A stretch of DNA of 64,000 nucleotides from Toxoplasma gondii ME49 (GCF_000006565.2 NC_031478.1:7160343-7224342), one strand, 5' to 3'; counted from the stretch's first letter, positions 48,680-60,902 are shown. Numbers and translations are program-made. The notes: a model not told the origin generated them from the letters alone.

Positions 48680-50235
48680 AGATGCAGACAAGGGGGTTGA
48701 CCGAGAGGCCGTTTCATATTACCAATTTGCACGTGGTGATGGGAGTTAATGCTGACTTGTGTGGAAGTCGTCCGTGCTTGTGGAAGAGGGCTCTCTGTGG
48801 TTGCTTGCTGGTGGTTGTGTTGGGAAGGCTCACCGTGAAAAAAAATGTGCTCACATTCATCGTGAAGTGTGCTCGCTGACCCAGAATCCTAAATCTGTGG
48901 CGCCGAGTGCCGAGAATATCTGCCAAGGCAGCACGCTCCGTACGACGGTGGAGCGCTTTTCAAGCAATTGCATCAATGCGGGACTTTCACACGCAGATTC
49001 GTGTGGCCCACAAGCGGTGTATTTTGTAGTCAAACGTGAATCTCAAACAATAACTAAGAGTCACAGTAGTTACCTCATTCCCGCCGAGCATGAACAGCGC
49101 GATACAGGCTTCGTGTGTGAGCTGTCCGTACATCACAACTCGACGCTTTTCCGTCCACCACCTTCGAATCTTGCTACTGTTCTCCATTAACTGCTCGGGT
49201 CCGATCCGTCGACGCCAGTAGGTCTTAACATGTTCAAGAGATGACTGCCGCACTACATCCTCGGCTTGCATTACTTAATGGCTTGCTGTTGGTTCGCCAC
49301 TGTCGCACACAATGCAATACTAACTCTGGAGCTGAAATGATTTCACAGTACTCATCTTATATCCAGACCATATTTCAGACAGTGGCTGCAGGCATCGGTT
49401 GTTTGAAGTCGGGGTATATACACAGAGGCAAGACTCGGCAGAGTTTTGCGCTTGCTCGCTTAGACCGTATCCAGTACGTCTGTGGATCTATGTATCCTGA
49501 CGCCCCGTAGTCCCCATCGAAAGGCACTACCCAACAGGAACATGTGGTTGCACAGTGGACAGTTTTTCCTCAAAAGAGACGATTGTTGGCCAAGAGGTGG
49601 TTACGGAAAAGACCTGATAGGGGTTTTTCAAGCGTCACTACGCAGACGCGCCGATGTCTCTCAAAATGAGTTTGACGCGTCAGAGGCCAGCGTGGCAATC
49701 AGCCCGTAACATGCTGAGAATCATCTGTGTACTCTGCCTGACCGACGGATGGTATTTCTCCCCGTGTTGTTGTTACTTTGCAACACGTCTCAAAACAATT
49801 TTGCAGCCTTAATACATATAAAGAAAGACACGAAATTTCAATCTGTGCCCGCCGCTTGTTTTCACGGTCCTTTCACCGAGATTGAAATGGCAGCTCCTGC
49901 CCCGCAGAAATTCAAATGCCCGCGTATTTTCAGGTTGAACGCGGTGTGTAGTGACCAGGTGAAAGAACCGCGGCAGCTTCATGTGGGAACTTGTGGGCTG
50001 TAGGGGTATTTGAGAAGAACTATTATATTTCTTAACGATGGCCTGAGAATGGAGTGACTTTTCTTCTCCATGAGTGCAGGACCACAAGGTGCCAGCGACA
50101 ACGGCTGTCACTCTCCTAGATTATCATCTAAAAGGCCGCATTTCTGCGCACATGTAAGCCCTTTCAGGTAGTGAAGAAGTAGAGGCAAAACTATTTTTTC
50201 CAGAACAAGGGACGAGATTGACACTGTCGTTCCGT
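48680..50235. other. SRS array spacer
   Basis: No intact gene. 49085-49225 and 49455-49560 match the other spacers. It contains the 3' flank of copy C. Confidence 0.5.
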
Positions 50236-51893
50236 TTACAGGAATTGGCCTGCGGCCAGCACAGAGCACAGGAGAAAGGCACCCACAGTAACGAAGCTGG
50301 ACTTGTGGTGATCTCTCGAATCGCTTGTAGATGGATGTTCAATCGGTTGCTCCTCTTCGTCATTCTCCCCTGTTGGTGACTTTTTTGGCGCCACATCGAC
50401 GATGATGGTGCACTCATTGTCATTCTGATCCGACGTTCGTAAAGCTCCTTCAGAATTCTTTGTGCATTTGTAGCACAGTTTGACATGGTCTTTGCCAGTT
50501 GGAAACTCGGATATCTCCAAAGCATATGCTGGAACCTGAGAGCCTTCCTTGTACGATTTTCCCTCTACACGGTTTGCATCCAGATGAAGATCGGCAAGAT
50601 CCTGTTCGGTGGTGCATTGTTCTCCATCAAGTGTTTTCTCGAAATTCACGGGCGACAGTGTCCACTGGTCTGCACATCGAAACTTGACGACCTTCTTGGG
50701 CCCGGAATCCGGAATGACTTCCACCAGAGTCCGGCCATTCGTACACTCCGCTGACAGAACAGAGGATAAACGGGAAATCCGTTTTGCATTCCCGACCAGG
50801 GAATAAAGCACGTGAAGTGTCAGGGAGGAGAAAAGCTAGAAATCGTGCAACTTAAGTTACAACACGACGATCTAAAGAGGACGAGAGAGGAACGAAGCCA
50901 CAACCAAAGTGACATCATTTGACGCGGAGTACGGACGCGGAAGGAAACACTCAGTTCCACCACGACCAACAATCTCAGTAAATCGACAACACACCCGCTG
51001 GCATGAATCAAAGAGAACTATCGGCGCTGCGTCATAGACATTTTTCTTCGTCTATCCTGAAATCAACCATGCCACAATCCACAAAACACCGTGAGTCAAG
51101 GTAGACAACACTACAATACTTGGATTTCCTTAAACACTACCTACAATGCTGACAGACAAAATTCAGGTAAGAAAACACGTGGATCACTGGGTGTCTCAGT
51201 GTTGTGCGAGCGTCTCAGAATGCCTGAACCGAGATTCGCTTCATCTGACCCGACAACTACTTTGTCAGGCTTAGCTGAGTAGCGCAAGGCTTGGTTGTCA
51301 GACCGCGGCGAGAGCCACGTGACTCAAAACTCACTTTCTGAGTTTCCATCGGAGAATGACTCTGAACCGTGAACAGCCACCTGAATTATGCAAGTTGTTT
51401 TCGTGGATCCCGACGTGGCTCGCGAGGACCGTGTCCTCTCCGCCTCGTCCTGTTGAGCCTCCGGAGCCCTGCAATTAAAATATAACGTTTCTGACTTCTC
51501 CGGCTGGCTCGTCATTGAGAGTGTATAGGTTTTTGAGGCCACACGCCCCGGAACGCGCCCAGAAGGCACAGGCACATCTCCTGACTCCAGCTTGTAGATG
51601 CCGCGCAAAGGGACTGGATTTTTGCACGACGAGTCCTCACAGAATTTGCTCGCTTCGCTCGAGGATAAATCCGGATAGAGGGTCCAGCTCTCCTCACAGT
51701 TGAACTTGATCAACTTTGTTGTCTCCTTCAACGCGAGTGAAACAATGCCGTCTTGTTTTTTGCACGTAACAACTGTAGCATCGGCCGCTGTTCCACGTAC
51801 CGGTAAACAGACGAGCACACCGAAAACCACAACGCCAATTGCATATCCCAAGCCCCTCGAGGCCTGAAAACTGCTACCTGCTTTACCCGACAC
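50236..51893 (-). CDS. SRS-domain surface antigen, copy C (two domains, GPI)
   Basis: Exons 51893-51335 and 50750-50236 give 357 residues; the donor is GA-A|GTGAGT and the acceptor CTGTCAG. The signal peptide is IGVVVFGVLVCLPVRG. Domain 1 has six cysteines (VTCKKQ, FNCEESW, FCEDSSC, FNCRA, TTCIIQ). Its FNCEESWTLYP block looks more like a domain 2 core (FRCADNWTLSP) than the domain 1 of copies A, B and D (KCPDGS..LFP), so this copy is the most divergent of the set. Domain 2 has TECTNGR, FRCADQW, GEQC, LCYKC and NECTII. A shorter acidic linker (NDEEEQPIEHPSTSD) leads to the GPI tail FVTVGAFLLCSVLAAGQFL. The start ATG at 51893 is the first in frame and is followed directly by the signal peptide. 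Confidence 0.9.
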
Positions 51894-53647
51894 GCTGACA
51901 ATCCAGAGAAATCGTTCGGTATTCAGTTAATTTCGCGAAACGGTGAATTACTATTCTTCAGAGTGGACGGCCTGTGTTGGTGTCTTGTCACCACCAGCCA
52001 CCTTCAAACATCATAGGATCCAACAGAGCATCTAACGCATTTAACGGTCTTCAAGTCCACCCCCGACAGAACAAACCGAATCTTGTTGCTCCATAGTGGG
52101 GCTATAACGTCACTATGTTCGGCAGGACAGAACGGCAGCTCTGCTGTGATCCATTGTGAAAAGAGTGCGACACGGTAGAAGCCCCCTTCACAGGTGGTGT
52201 CCAGCTTTTCTTTCGCGTCACCTGCCGCGGAGAAATACATCCAACCAGACGTTGCGCAAAATCGAATGTGTTACGAAACCATGATTTCAAGACACGATGG
52301 AATTAGAAGGAAGAAAACGTAGGACCTACCGTAACTGGGCGTATTAGATGTTGACTGGGAATTCGAGAGATGGGACGGATTATCGGGGACTCCCCCACGG
52401 AGTTAAAGAAAGCCCCCCGGGGCGTCGAACCAGGGTCAATGGCAGCCGATAGTGACCCTGCGGTTTCGTTTCCCGGAAAAAAAACACAAAGAGAGAAAGA
52501 CGAAATCAACTGTGTTGAGGGATAAATGTCCAAAAGAGTCTTCAGCGCTCCATGCCTCGTGAAACTCGGCTTTCACAGCGTGTGCACTTTCCTGATCATA
52601 TCAAGAGACTCACAGAAAACACAGATGCCGATTAACCCTGAAAGGAGTGTTCTTTCTTAAACCATATCTATTGCACCTGTGAACCGTGATGAGTTCACGA
52701 GGCTAACACGATCCGGTTTTACTGAATGTTGCTCAATACCAACAGAGCAAGCAGCCGACATGGATGTGCCGATGCAATGAGAAAACTAGAACTCGCAGTA
52801 TTATCTGGTCTGTTATCCCCGGCGCATGCTACGACCGTTATATCATTTAGAGATACAGTTTAACATGGATCATTATTCCCACTGCTCCGACAGATAATGG
52901 AAACAGTACTGTATTTGGTTCAGAAAAGTTCTCGTGTAGTGTCCCTTTGCGCTGACTCAAAGTTACTTGTAAATGTGCGACTCGAGAGCTATATATACCT
53001 TGTTAAAAGAATCCCAGGACAGCACCGACAGCAGGACTGAAACAATCAACTGTAAAGATACGTAGAGCAGTACGAACTCCTTCATCGTTAATAGGTAAAT
53101 GGACCTAAGTATTACGTACGTACCAACACTACAGTGCAGGCCTCTAAACTGAATTCCATGAAAATACTTTTGCAGCTTGTATAAAACCGTCGATTTTTCA
53201 AGTATACACTGTACACCTCTACTGCAGGACACATTGCAGCTTCTCAACTAAAAAACTGACAAGCGCAAGACCAGATAAATTGGAAACGGTGGAGCCGTCT
53301 CTGTTATTGTTAGGAGACAAAACTTCCGGCAAAGGACAAAATCTGGCGAGACCTCGTGCGGCCTAGCTGCAAACGGTTGGAGGTCTACGCTCGGTGCTGG
53401 CAAATATGTGTCGCTGCCGTAGGCATTATCCACTCAATAGTGTGTCTGAGCAACCCGACTGAGCTGGATCGCGAAAAAAAACTACGTTGGCAATATATTC
53501 CCAGACATGGCGGGGCACAGAATTTCCAGGCCCTGCCAAAAGGCGCTGGTGTGTCACAATGTGAGTTCAACACTCCTGAAGACAACGGGGCAATCAACGC
53601 GTACCTTGTTCAGAAACAAAAATGAACACTGCCTGAACGAAAGAGGA
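51894..53647. other. SRS array spacer with diverged upstream module
   Basis: 52345-52410 (GGGAATTCGAGAGATGGGAC then GGGGACTC...GTTAAAGAAAG) matches the end of the 441-bp module (GGGAATCCGAGAGAGG...GGGGAGCTC...GAATGAAAG) with many changes. 52600-53250 is relatively AT-rich with no clear content. 53350-53400 matches the CCTAGCTG-type segment of other spacers. Confidence 0.5.
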
Positions 53648-53897
53648 AACGGAACGACGTCGCTTCTGCATGGGTGTGATACCACCAGGAGCAGCGATAA
53701 ACGGCCGTCAACCTGGTAGACTGGTATGTATCATGCTGCTTTTTTGCGCATTCGTACATTCCCTTAGATAATGGGGAAGTGCAGACGAACTTAGGTCTTT
53801 TGGAGCAAGGACTGAGACGCAAATTACCGCCCTTTTTAACCTGTTTGGTTGAGCAGCAGCACAGAGGAGAGGAGAAGGGCGCCAGCGATATCGAAGC
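53647..53897. repeat. Shared 3'-end block, copy at SRS D
   Basis: Partner of 39700-39950. Just left of it, at 53640, this copy lacks about 240 bp present at 39437-39690: the sequence passes directly from CTGAACGAAAGAGG to AAACGGAACGAC. Confidence 0.85.
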
Positions 53898-55511
53898 TGT
53901 GCGTGGGATGGTCTTGAGCCTCGCTTGCCGACGGCTTCTGGTTTTCTTGTTCACCAGGTTTCACGTCCTCGGTTCCCTCTTCCTCTTGTTCCGGCTCTGT
54001 TTTCGGGTTTGGCACCACATTGACTATGATCGTACACACCTCCTTGTTTGACGGGACAGAAGGAGATTTCTGTGTAGCGGACGGCTTTCCACATTTGTAA
54101 CACAGCTTGACGTGTTTCGAGTCAGTTGGAAACTTGGAGACCTCCAGCGCATAGGCGGGAACCGTTGCTTCTGTTATGGATGAATTCCCCTCTACAAGCT
54201 TCGCACCCAAGTCGAGTCCAGAGAAACTCGTTTCGTCGTGACATTTTTCTCCATCGAGCGTTTTCTCGAAATTTGCAGGCGACAGGACTCCGCCCGTTCC
54301 ACACCGAAACGTGACTTTGTTTGCCCCGGATTTGAGGGTGACTTCCGGCAAAGTCTGGCCGAACGTGCACTCCTCTGACAGAACAAGGAAAGAAAGGAAG
54401 GTTCGATCTGCATTTCCAAGCCGAAAAATAAATTAATGGAGCGTCCGGGAGAACACAAACAGGCACATGGCAAGCATGCCATACACTGACGCACTCTATT
54501 CTAAAGAGGAAGTCAGTGGATGAGAAAGAGACGGAGCCAAAACAGAAAATATGAAGATGGTGAGGTGAGCGACTGTAAGATGAAGGAACAATTCACTATC
54601 GCTGCCTGAAATGACTTCAAACATGGAAGAAGTATCCGTGGATCGACAGCTCCTCCCGCTAAGGTCATTCCACGGGAGCTCTTTGAGAAGAGTCGTAACG
54701 CTTATTTATTTTTAGCACAGCACTCTGCTAGTGAAGGATGGCTATACTACGAGAACACGGGAACCCACGGCGGTTGTGTTTGTCCGGCAAGAGTCCCAGG
54801 ATATCTAAATGTTCATTTTGTTCTAAATTAGGTTTTATTCCATCACATCTGAACAGACAACTGATCACTCAAGCGTAGCTACGTTTCACAAGGCAGCGGT
54901 CACGTGACTCCGGACTCACTTTCTGATTCATTGGAGAAGAGTTGTGAGCCGTGGACAGCAAGTTGAAACGTGCAAGTTGTTGTCGGCTGGGCAGACGGCG
55001 TTTCTGTGCCTGTTTTGAACGTTGATTCAGGCTGTGACACCTCTATGGACCTGCACTGGAGATAGAGGGTTTGTGATTGACTCGGTTGTTTGTTCACTGT
55101 GAACGTGTACACCTTCTCTTTGCCGCCCTCTTCCTGGCGGAGTTCTGCAGTTTCTGCAGCCTCTTCTTTCTGTGGATCACTTTTTTCTTCAAGCGTCCAT
55201 CCTTCAATTGAGGCGAGGATTTTTGTGCAGGTCGAGTCCTCGCAATACTGTGCGGAGGAGGCGTCCCCTTTCACCTTCGGAAACAAAGCCGAACCAGCCG
55301 GACACTTGATCAACTGAGAAAGCTTATCCTTTGAGAGAGATAGTGGAACAAATCTGGGTTCTGTGTCGCCACAGGAAACTGCAGCTTCCTCAGCGGGGAT
55401 CTGTACATCCAACTCGGCTCCACATGCTGACAAGCAAACAAGCCCGACCGCAATCGTGGCGCATTGGAGGCGTCTCAAGCCCTGAAAACATCTAGCTATC
55501 TTGACCGACAT
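53836..55511 (-). CDS. SRS-domain surface antigen, copy D (two domains, GPI)
   Basis: Exons 55511-54920 and 54374-53836 join in phase 1 (donor GA-A|GTGAGT), giving 376 residues. A signal peptide (CATIAVGLVCLSACG) leads into domain 1 with six cysteines (VSCGDT, IKCPAG, YCEDSTC, LQCRS, TTCTF). It carries an extra Glu/Lys-rich segment (DPQKEEAAETAELRQEEGG) between cysteines 4 and 5. Domain 2 has KECTFG, FRCGTGG, GEKC, LCYKC and EVCTII, then a linker TEPEQEEEGTEDVKPGEQEN and the GPI tail IAGALLLSSVLLLNQTG. In domain 2 the usual NWTLSP core is replaced by GGVLSP. The 3' part is almost the same as copy A while exon 1 is more like copy B, which suggests segmental exchange. It is the last recognisable member on the right side of the array. 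Confidence 0.9.
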
Positions 55512-55754
55512 TGTCGGAAAAGGGGAAACTCTTGCGGAAATTTGTTGATAGGGGAGACACTGCTCTCCTGAAGAAAACGGGTCCCAGGCTGGTGTCTTGA
55601 CTATCCATGAAATGACCTTCTACACTGCTTGCAAGGGATTCGGCACAATTCAAAACCCCATCACACGAATCAAGAGAAAAAACAAAATTGACTCAAAGAA
55701 GCATAAATGAAATGGGACTTTGACGTGAATACTTCTGCATAAAGTCCCACCTGC

Positions 55755-55880
55755 CCTAGAGGCGTGTCCTCCAAGACTCGTGCGAGTTGCAGACCCGAAC
55801 AATGGGCAGAACTTCAAGATGTGTGCCGAAGCGCAGAAGGAAACCTGGGTCTCTCACCCCTGGTAACGTCAAGCGCGTAG
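55755..55880. repeat. SRS upstream module, diverged copy (gene D)
   Basis: Carries GTGTCCTCCAAGACTCGTGC, GGGCAGAACTTCAAGA, and GGAAACCTGGGTCTCTCAC in the same order as the 441-bp module upstream of copy B. Several substitutions are present and the second half is lost. Confidence 0.65.
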
Positions 55881-57899
55881 CTGGCAGGTGGGTGCTCACT
55901 CTTGTACCAATATCAAGTTCGGGAAGAGGCATTTGATGAAGATAATCTTCGTGCAAAACGGCAAATGCCAAAGTGAAAAGGAAACCTGGCAAAAATGAGT
56001 CCTCTCTGTGACGAACTGCTCCAGCTGCAGGGGGCTGTGTCGCGGGTCGGGGGTACTGACTGCCAGCATTCACGCAAAGAAGCAAGTGAGCGCATTTCGA
56101 ATTGGGATGAAGAGCAAGGGAATTATTCGGATTGAGAAGAGCACAAAGAGAAGTAGGATTAACTGGACTGCGTGCGGAGGAGGACAAGGTCGTAAAAGGG
56201 GTGTCTGCTCATGGTCAGTTGATGACGGCGTTCAATCGGAAACAATAACACTGTCAGAACCCCCGACACAACCGAACTACTTGTTTGAGGCGGACACCCT
56301 TTGGACTGCTTTGTCGGATTGAAGTGAACCCTTTCACATCCGCATCAGGCGACCTTGAGGTCAACGACGAAGGCTGTTCCACTCGTGCTCTAACACTGAG
56401 GAGAAGACATCTACCACCGTCATGGATTCAATCGGCTCTGACTACACGGAATAAGCGTGTGGCGTTCGAATGCGGAACACGTCGCTGTTGCCCCGATGTA
56501 GACAAATTGATACACAAAAAACATGCTCCTCTCACTGCAACAGATGTATGAAGCACGCTGTGGTTAAGATTTGCAAGTAATGCATTGGTGTGGAAGCTGG
56601 AACGCAGCACACGGCAGGACAACTCCGCAAGGGGACGGGAACCCGACACGGACGAGGACGTCGCCTTCGACGACTGTTGAAAAAGGTGTTCCACAGAGGT
56701 GAAATGGTCTGTGCCACAAAGTCACGCTCTTTTTCCTTGGTCGCCCTCCAAACTGAGGATGGAAGGGGGTATTCTGTGTGCCTAGTTGTTTCCGGATTAG
56801 AAGGAAACGTCGCCGTACGTGCGAACCGGTCTTTCAGATCCTTGAGAGACGTATCCGATGCAACTGAAATAGATGCTCGGGTGTATATGCATCCAACGAC
56901 ACTCCTTTCCTTACGGCAGCTAAAATCGAGGGATAGAGCCTGATGTAACGAGGTTGCCGTAGCATGCAAATCTGGTTCCCTTGTCTTCTAGCAGGAACCG
57001 CCACGAAACCCCTCACGACTAGAAAGTAAACTCTGCGGCACACGAGCACATCGTTGAGCAGCCGGTGAATAGTCTGTTGTCAGTGACCAGTGTCTAGCGT
57101 AGACTGCTCACAGAAATGCGCCTGTGATATGATTTGAAGAGTTCGTGTCTATAGTGAAAAGCCACCGCATGAGGCTAGGAAAATCACAGTCAGATCCATG
57201 CGTCAATTCATCGCGTCAGCAACCAAGCTTTCTACAAACGGATTCTGTCTTTCTGAAGATCCACGCACTGCTGAAGGGTAAACTGGTAACCGTGTACCAG
57301 AAGGGCTGGCACCGACAGTTGGCCTCATATCAAAACAGTCACAGAAGATCACCAAGAGGACTGTCTGCATTGGAAACGCGGGCAAATGTGTGCGCAACTT
57401 GGACACACCTCTAGCCTCGGAAGACAACACAAAACAGGGGCAAGCAGCACATACGCCAACCTCTTACAGCAGCATTATTTCGAAGAAGACGCTTGATAGT
57501 ACTGCCGTAACCCAAGCAAGGACAAGGCGTAGGCTTGCAGTGTACACGGCGAATGCAGAGCAGTTGCCCATTCGTGAGTGCGAACTACGAACTATCAAAG
57601 GAACAAACTTAGTCGGACGCTTTGGGTCGTTGCCAGAGTTCAATCAACGTATCACAAATTTGAGGAGCCTGAGAATCCATGGCGAAATTTGCCGAAACTC
57701 ATGTGAGATGCCGTCTGCCGGTGGAGGCTATTTTCGGAAAAGGACATATCGATTGGACGACCAGTGAGCCGCGCGGAGACGCGCATAGCAATCATCCAAC
57801 GGATTTGGTAATGGTCTATTTATACTTAGTGTTATGCAGTTCAGTCATGTTATTGTCGGAGCTATATTGGGTTTCTGTTCCCTATCTATCATTTAACAT
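55881..57899. other. Intergenic DNA, no supported gene
   Basis: Only short overlapping frames (for example 56532-56969 minus and 57390-57767 plus) without domains, signal peptides or exon chains. The sequence beyond the last SRS gene gradually becomes AT-rich towards 57.8 kb. Confidence 0.4.
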
Positions 57900-58137
57900 T
57901 GTGTAAATCCATACAGTAGAACTGCGATGTTCACGCTCATGGATTCAGTGCCCAGGACTATCTGGCGCTTAATAACGATTCCGTCTTCCAGCTTCCAAAT
58001 AAACTACATATTAAAATGAGCGCATGTAATCTAGTCTAAAACACCACTCGTCACGTAACAAAAAGACGTTTTCAGATCGGTTGGTACAGGATATTAAACC
58101 TAATACTATTTAACCGAGTTAAATAAGACAGATTACT

Positions 58138-58200
58138 GAATGTGACTCCAGTTATGAGATACAGACAACCATGTTCTTTATGATTGCTGTACACCACCAC
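58138..58200 (-). pseudogene. cox1 N-terminal fragment (NUMT)
   Basis: On the minus strand the frame reads VYSNHKEHGCLYLITGVTF, the first transmembrane entry of cytochrome c oxidase subunit 1 (family pattern NHK-x-x-G-x-x-Y-L-I-x-G). The similarity stops just after FS, where a native cox1 would continue with the sequence found in the inverted fragment at 58293. Confidence 0.65.
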
Positions 58201-58292
58201 CCCACTGAACTGCTTAAGACAGCTAAGAGTGTTGGAGTCCGGTATCCTACCGGTATTCATGTTTGCTTGGAAGCTGTAGTCGTTAAAACTGT

Positions 58293-58380
58293 TGGTTTTT
58301 TACTGGAATCATATTCAGTATCCTAGGTACTATAATGTCTCTGTTTACTCGATATGAGTTATACCAATGTGGACACATAA
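58293..58380 (+). pseudogene. cox1 N-terminal fragment (NUMT), inverted
   Basis: The plus frame reads FFTGIIFSILGTIMSLFTRY followed by ELYQCG. This fits the end of the first transmembrane helix and the R-x-E-L-Y motif of apicomplexan cox1. The frame then degenerates (HIRSLN and a stop). It overlaps the minus-strand fragment in content (TG..FS) and points the other way. Confidence 0.72.
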
Positions 58381-58890
58381 GATCATTGAATATAACGGTA
58401 TGCTCCTGAATGTAACGGTACAAGCTGTAAACAAAGGACTCCTTAACTTAAACTGAGAGGTCAATTAGGCCCTTGTGGTTTGAGCACTTGGTTGCATGCT
58501 GACAACTGTCAAACCAACTTGTCTTTGATCCACGTTGAAGAACAATTAGCGTGAATTTTTCGAGGGTAAACTTTCTGGGACAGGGAGGCGTTCGGACTGA
58601 TGAAAGGGTCGATTGCTTCTGCTGACTGTGCCAGCTGACACAGTGAAGATTTTGTACCGTGCTTGTTTATTTGGGATGATTACCATACCATAATGCCTTG
58701 TGATATTGAAATCCAACAATTTCAACTGTCTCAAACCCTCCAGGGGAGTTTTCATACAACAATCAAAAAGAACTTGGTTTTATGTATCACATACCTGAAG
58801 TCATACTCAGTATCCTAGGCGCTTTTAGCACCACAAAACATGCTAGAAAATACCATTCAGATACGATCTAAAAAGATAGATGTAATATTA

Positions 58891-60740
58891 AGGAGTGGTG
58901 CCTGGATCCTCTCCACGCTGCTGCCGCATTTCAAGACTTCTCCCGTATCTGTCTTGGCGGGGTCCTTTGACAGCAACGAGTAATTGTTGCCAGTGGCACA
59001 TCGTTGGCCTTCATCAACGGAGTGTCCTAGCACCTACAGAACCTCGTTTTCTTCAAACAAAAAACGGTAAAACTCTCGGTGCTGCACACAGCAGCGCACA
59101 CCTATCTAAAAACAGCATGCTCTGCTGTGTCCCTATCCCGCCCTTCAGTTTGCTTTTCGTCTCCGTATTCTCAAACATGCATGCGCTTGTTTTCCGGTTT
59201 ATGCCTTTGGAGAGCACCAGCTGATTTCCAGGAACCGTGATTGACGAAATTGGAGTGAGCAGAATAGAGCAGAAGCAAACAGTTTGGAAAAGGAGTCTGT
59301 GAGTGCATGCGTAAACAAGTGTGCCTCACCGCCATCGTTGTGAAAGAGGCAGCAGAGCGTTTCGAGACTTCACCGTACGTGGATTCTTGCATCGACTCCA
59401 TTAGAACTCTGCATTTTCGATATTTAGCATTCTTCTCCATCAGACGTGAGACAAAGAGACGACAAATGCCAACGGCTCGCAGAAGGAAAGCAGTTCCAAC
59501 GTGTTCTCGTCCCTTAGGTGAAATCAAGGTCGACACACTCTACACGTCCTTCAACTAGACAAAGACACAGACACTGAATCAGTGAAAGGGAGAGGCAGCA
59601 GGTGACAGCCGGCAAGGAGAAAGCGTTTCTTGTGCTCCCTCCACATCATCGCGTTGCTGCAGTATCGGAGGAATAGCGAACTGGAAAGCAAGAAATCCAC
59701 GCAGACGAGTAGAAGCGCCGCAAAACCCCATTCTTTCAGGACACGACAGGCTGTCTAAGGCGAGTCCCTCGTCCTCTCTTCTTTCGCACCATCTTTGTTT
59801 TTTCCTTGCTTCTTTTTCCTTCGTAGTTCTTTTATTGCGACGACCTTCTCTTTCGTTGAGAAAAGAAGGCCGGCGCAACGAGGAGCCTACGCCTGGTGGT
59901 GCTTGGTTTACTGCGGCTCCTCAGCTCATCTCTTCCCCCTTTTTTTAGTGATTCACACTTCACCTGAACGACCGAAGATTTCTGTATTGAAATGAGACAG
60001 GAGATAGAATAATCTTTCTCCAGTCGAAGAAGAGAGCTTGTGAACAAGGGAACGACCACCGTGGCACATTTTGCGCGACTGCATGCTCAGGTGTGAAGTT
60101 CTGCCAGATGCAGCAGAGGAGGGCACAAAAAAGCCAGCGCGCACACAAGACAAGACTGGCGGATGAAAAATGAGTCCAATTCCTTTTTTTTACCGGCAGC
60201 TTTCGATCTCTCTTCATCTCTTCTGTTTTCACCTCGTTTGTATTACTTTTTTCTCGACGCTCTTCCAACACTTTCACCAAGCGTAAAAAAGGGCGGTATT
60301 CTCGCTGACGCAGTCGTCGCATGTGTCTCCTCTTGTTTCAGCGCAGCTCTGTCCCTTTTTCAAACACCCACTTCTTCTGTCGTTTCTTCTTTTGTATCGT
60401 CTCTCCAAGAGTTCGTTTCTCCCCAGATTCTTAATCGTTCCAGCGTGCGAAGAGAAGACACACCTCGATTTCCTTCTTCCTCGCCGTCCACGCTCTTCTA
60501 CTCTTGCTTTTCGTCTGGGTTGCGTTTTTCTGTGGACGACTTGCTTCGTTTCTTGACCAGTTCCCTCGACTCGCCCTTCTTATCCCTGAAGGCCGCGCCT
60601 GTGTCGAGACGGACGAGCGTCTCCCCTCTGTCTCCTCATCCGAAGCTTGCCTTGGCACTTTGCATCCTTTCGTTTTGCCTCGCCTGGACACAAACGCTGT
60701 CCTCAGGAGAAGAATGACGATACGTCTTCGGGACACATAG
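58891..60740. other. Upstream region of the APC1-like frame; possible extra 5' exon
   Basis: From about 60160 the sequence is pyrimidine-rich, and 60163-60717 (plus) is open for 184 codons starting MKNESNSFFLPAAF. This could be a first exon or simply a pyrimidine-rich 5'UTR. A TAG at 60738-60740 closes the frame that is used downstream. 58891-60160 holds nothing I can support. Confidence 0.35.
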
Positions 60741-60752
60741 GCCAGTCCCCTG

Positions 60753-60753
<1 letters not shown>

Positions 60754-60783
<30 letters not shown>

Positions 60784-60902
60784 CTTCTTCTTCTTCTTCT
60801 TCTTCTTCTTCTTCTTCTTCTTCTTCTTCTTCTTCTTCTTCTTCTTCTTCTTCTTCTTCTTCTTCTTCTTCTTCTTCTTCTTCTTCTTCTTCTTCTTCTT
60901 CT
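60754..60902. repeat. (TTC)n microsatellite, about 49 units
   Basis: A nearly pure TTC run of about 149 bp. In the frame of the downstream gene it reads TCT and would encode about 50 serines. It is followed by CTCTCTG, a T/C-rich tract and CTACAAG, so it could equally be an oversized polypyrimidine tract before an acceptor near 60930. Confidence 0.97.

Larger units (their letters stand above)
57900..58890. other. AT-rich segment with mitochondrial-like (NUMT) fragments
   Basis: This block is clearly AT-richer than its surroundings. It contains two recognisable pieces of apicomplexan cox1 in opposite orientations, annotated separately. A third trace (TCAGTATCCTAGG) recurs at 58317 and 58806. 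The rest may be other mitochondrial blocks such as rRNA fragments, but I cannot identify them by eye. Nuclear insertions of mitochondrial DNA are abundant in Toxoplasma and relatives. Confidence 0.6.

Noticed and set aside
39889..55511. Direct repeats in the SRS region as a possible CRISPR array or transposon
   Set aside because: The repeats are hundreds of bases long, irregularly spaced and tied to gene copies. There are no spacers of constant length, terminal inverted repeats or transposase.
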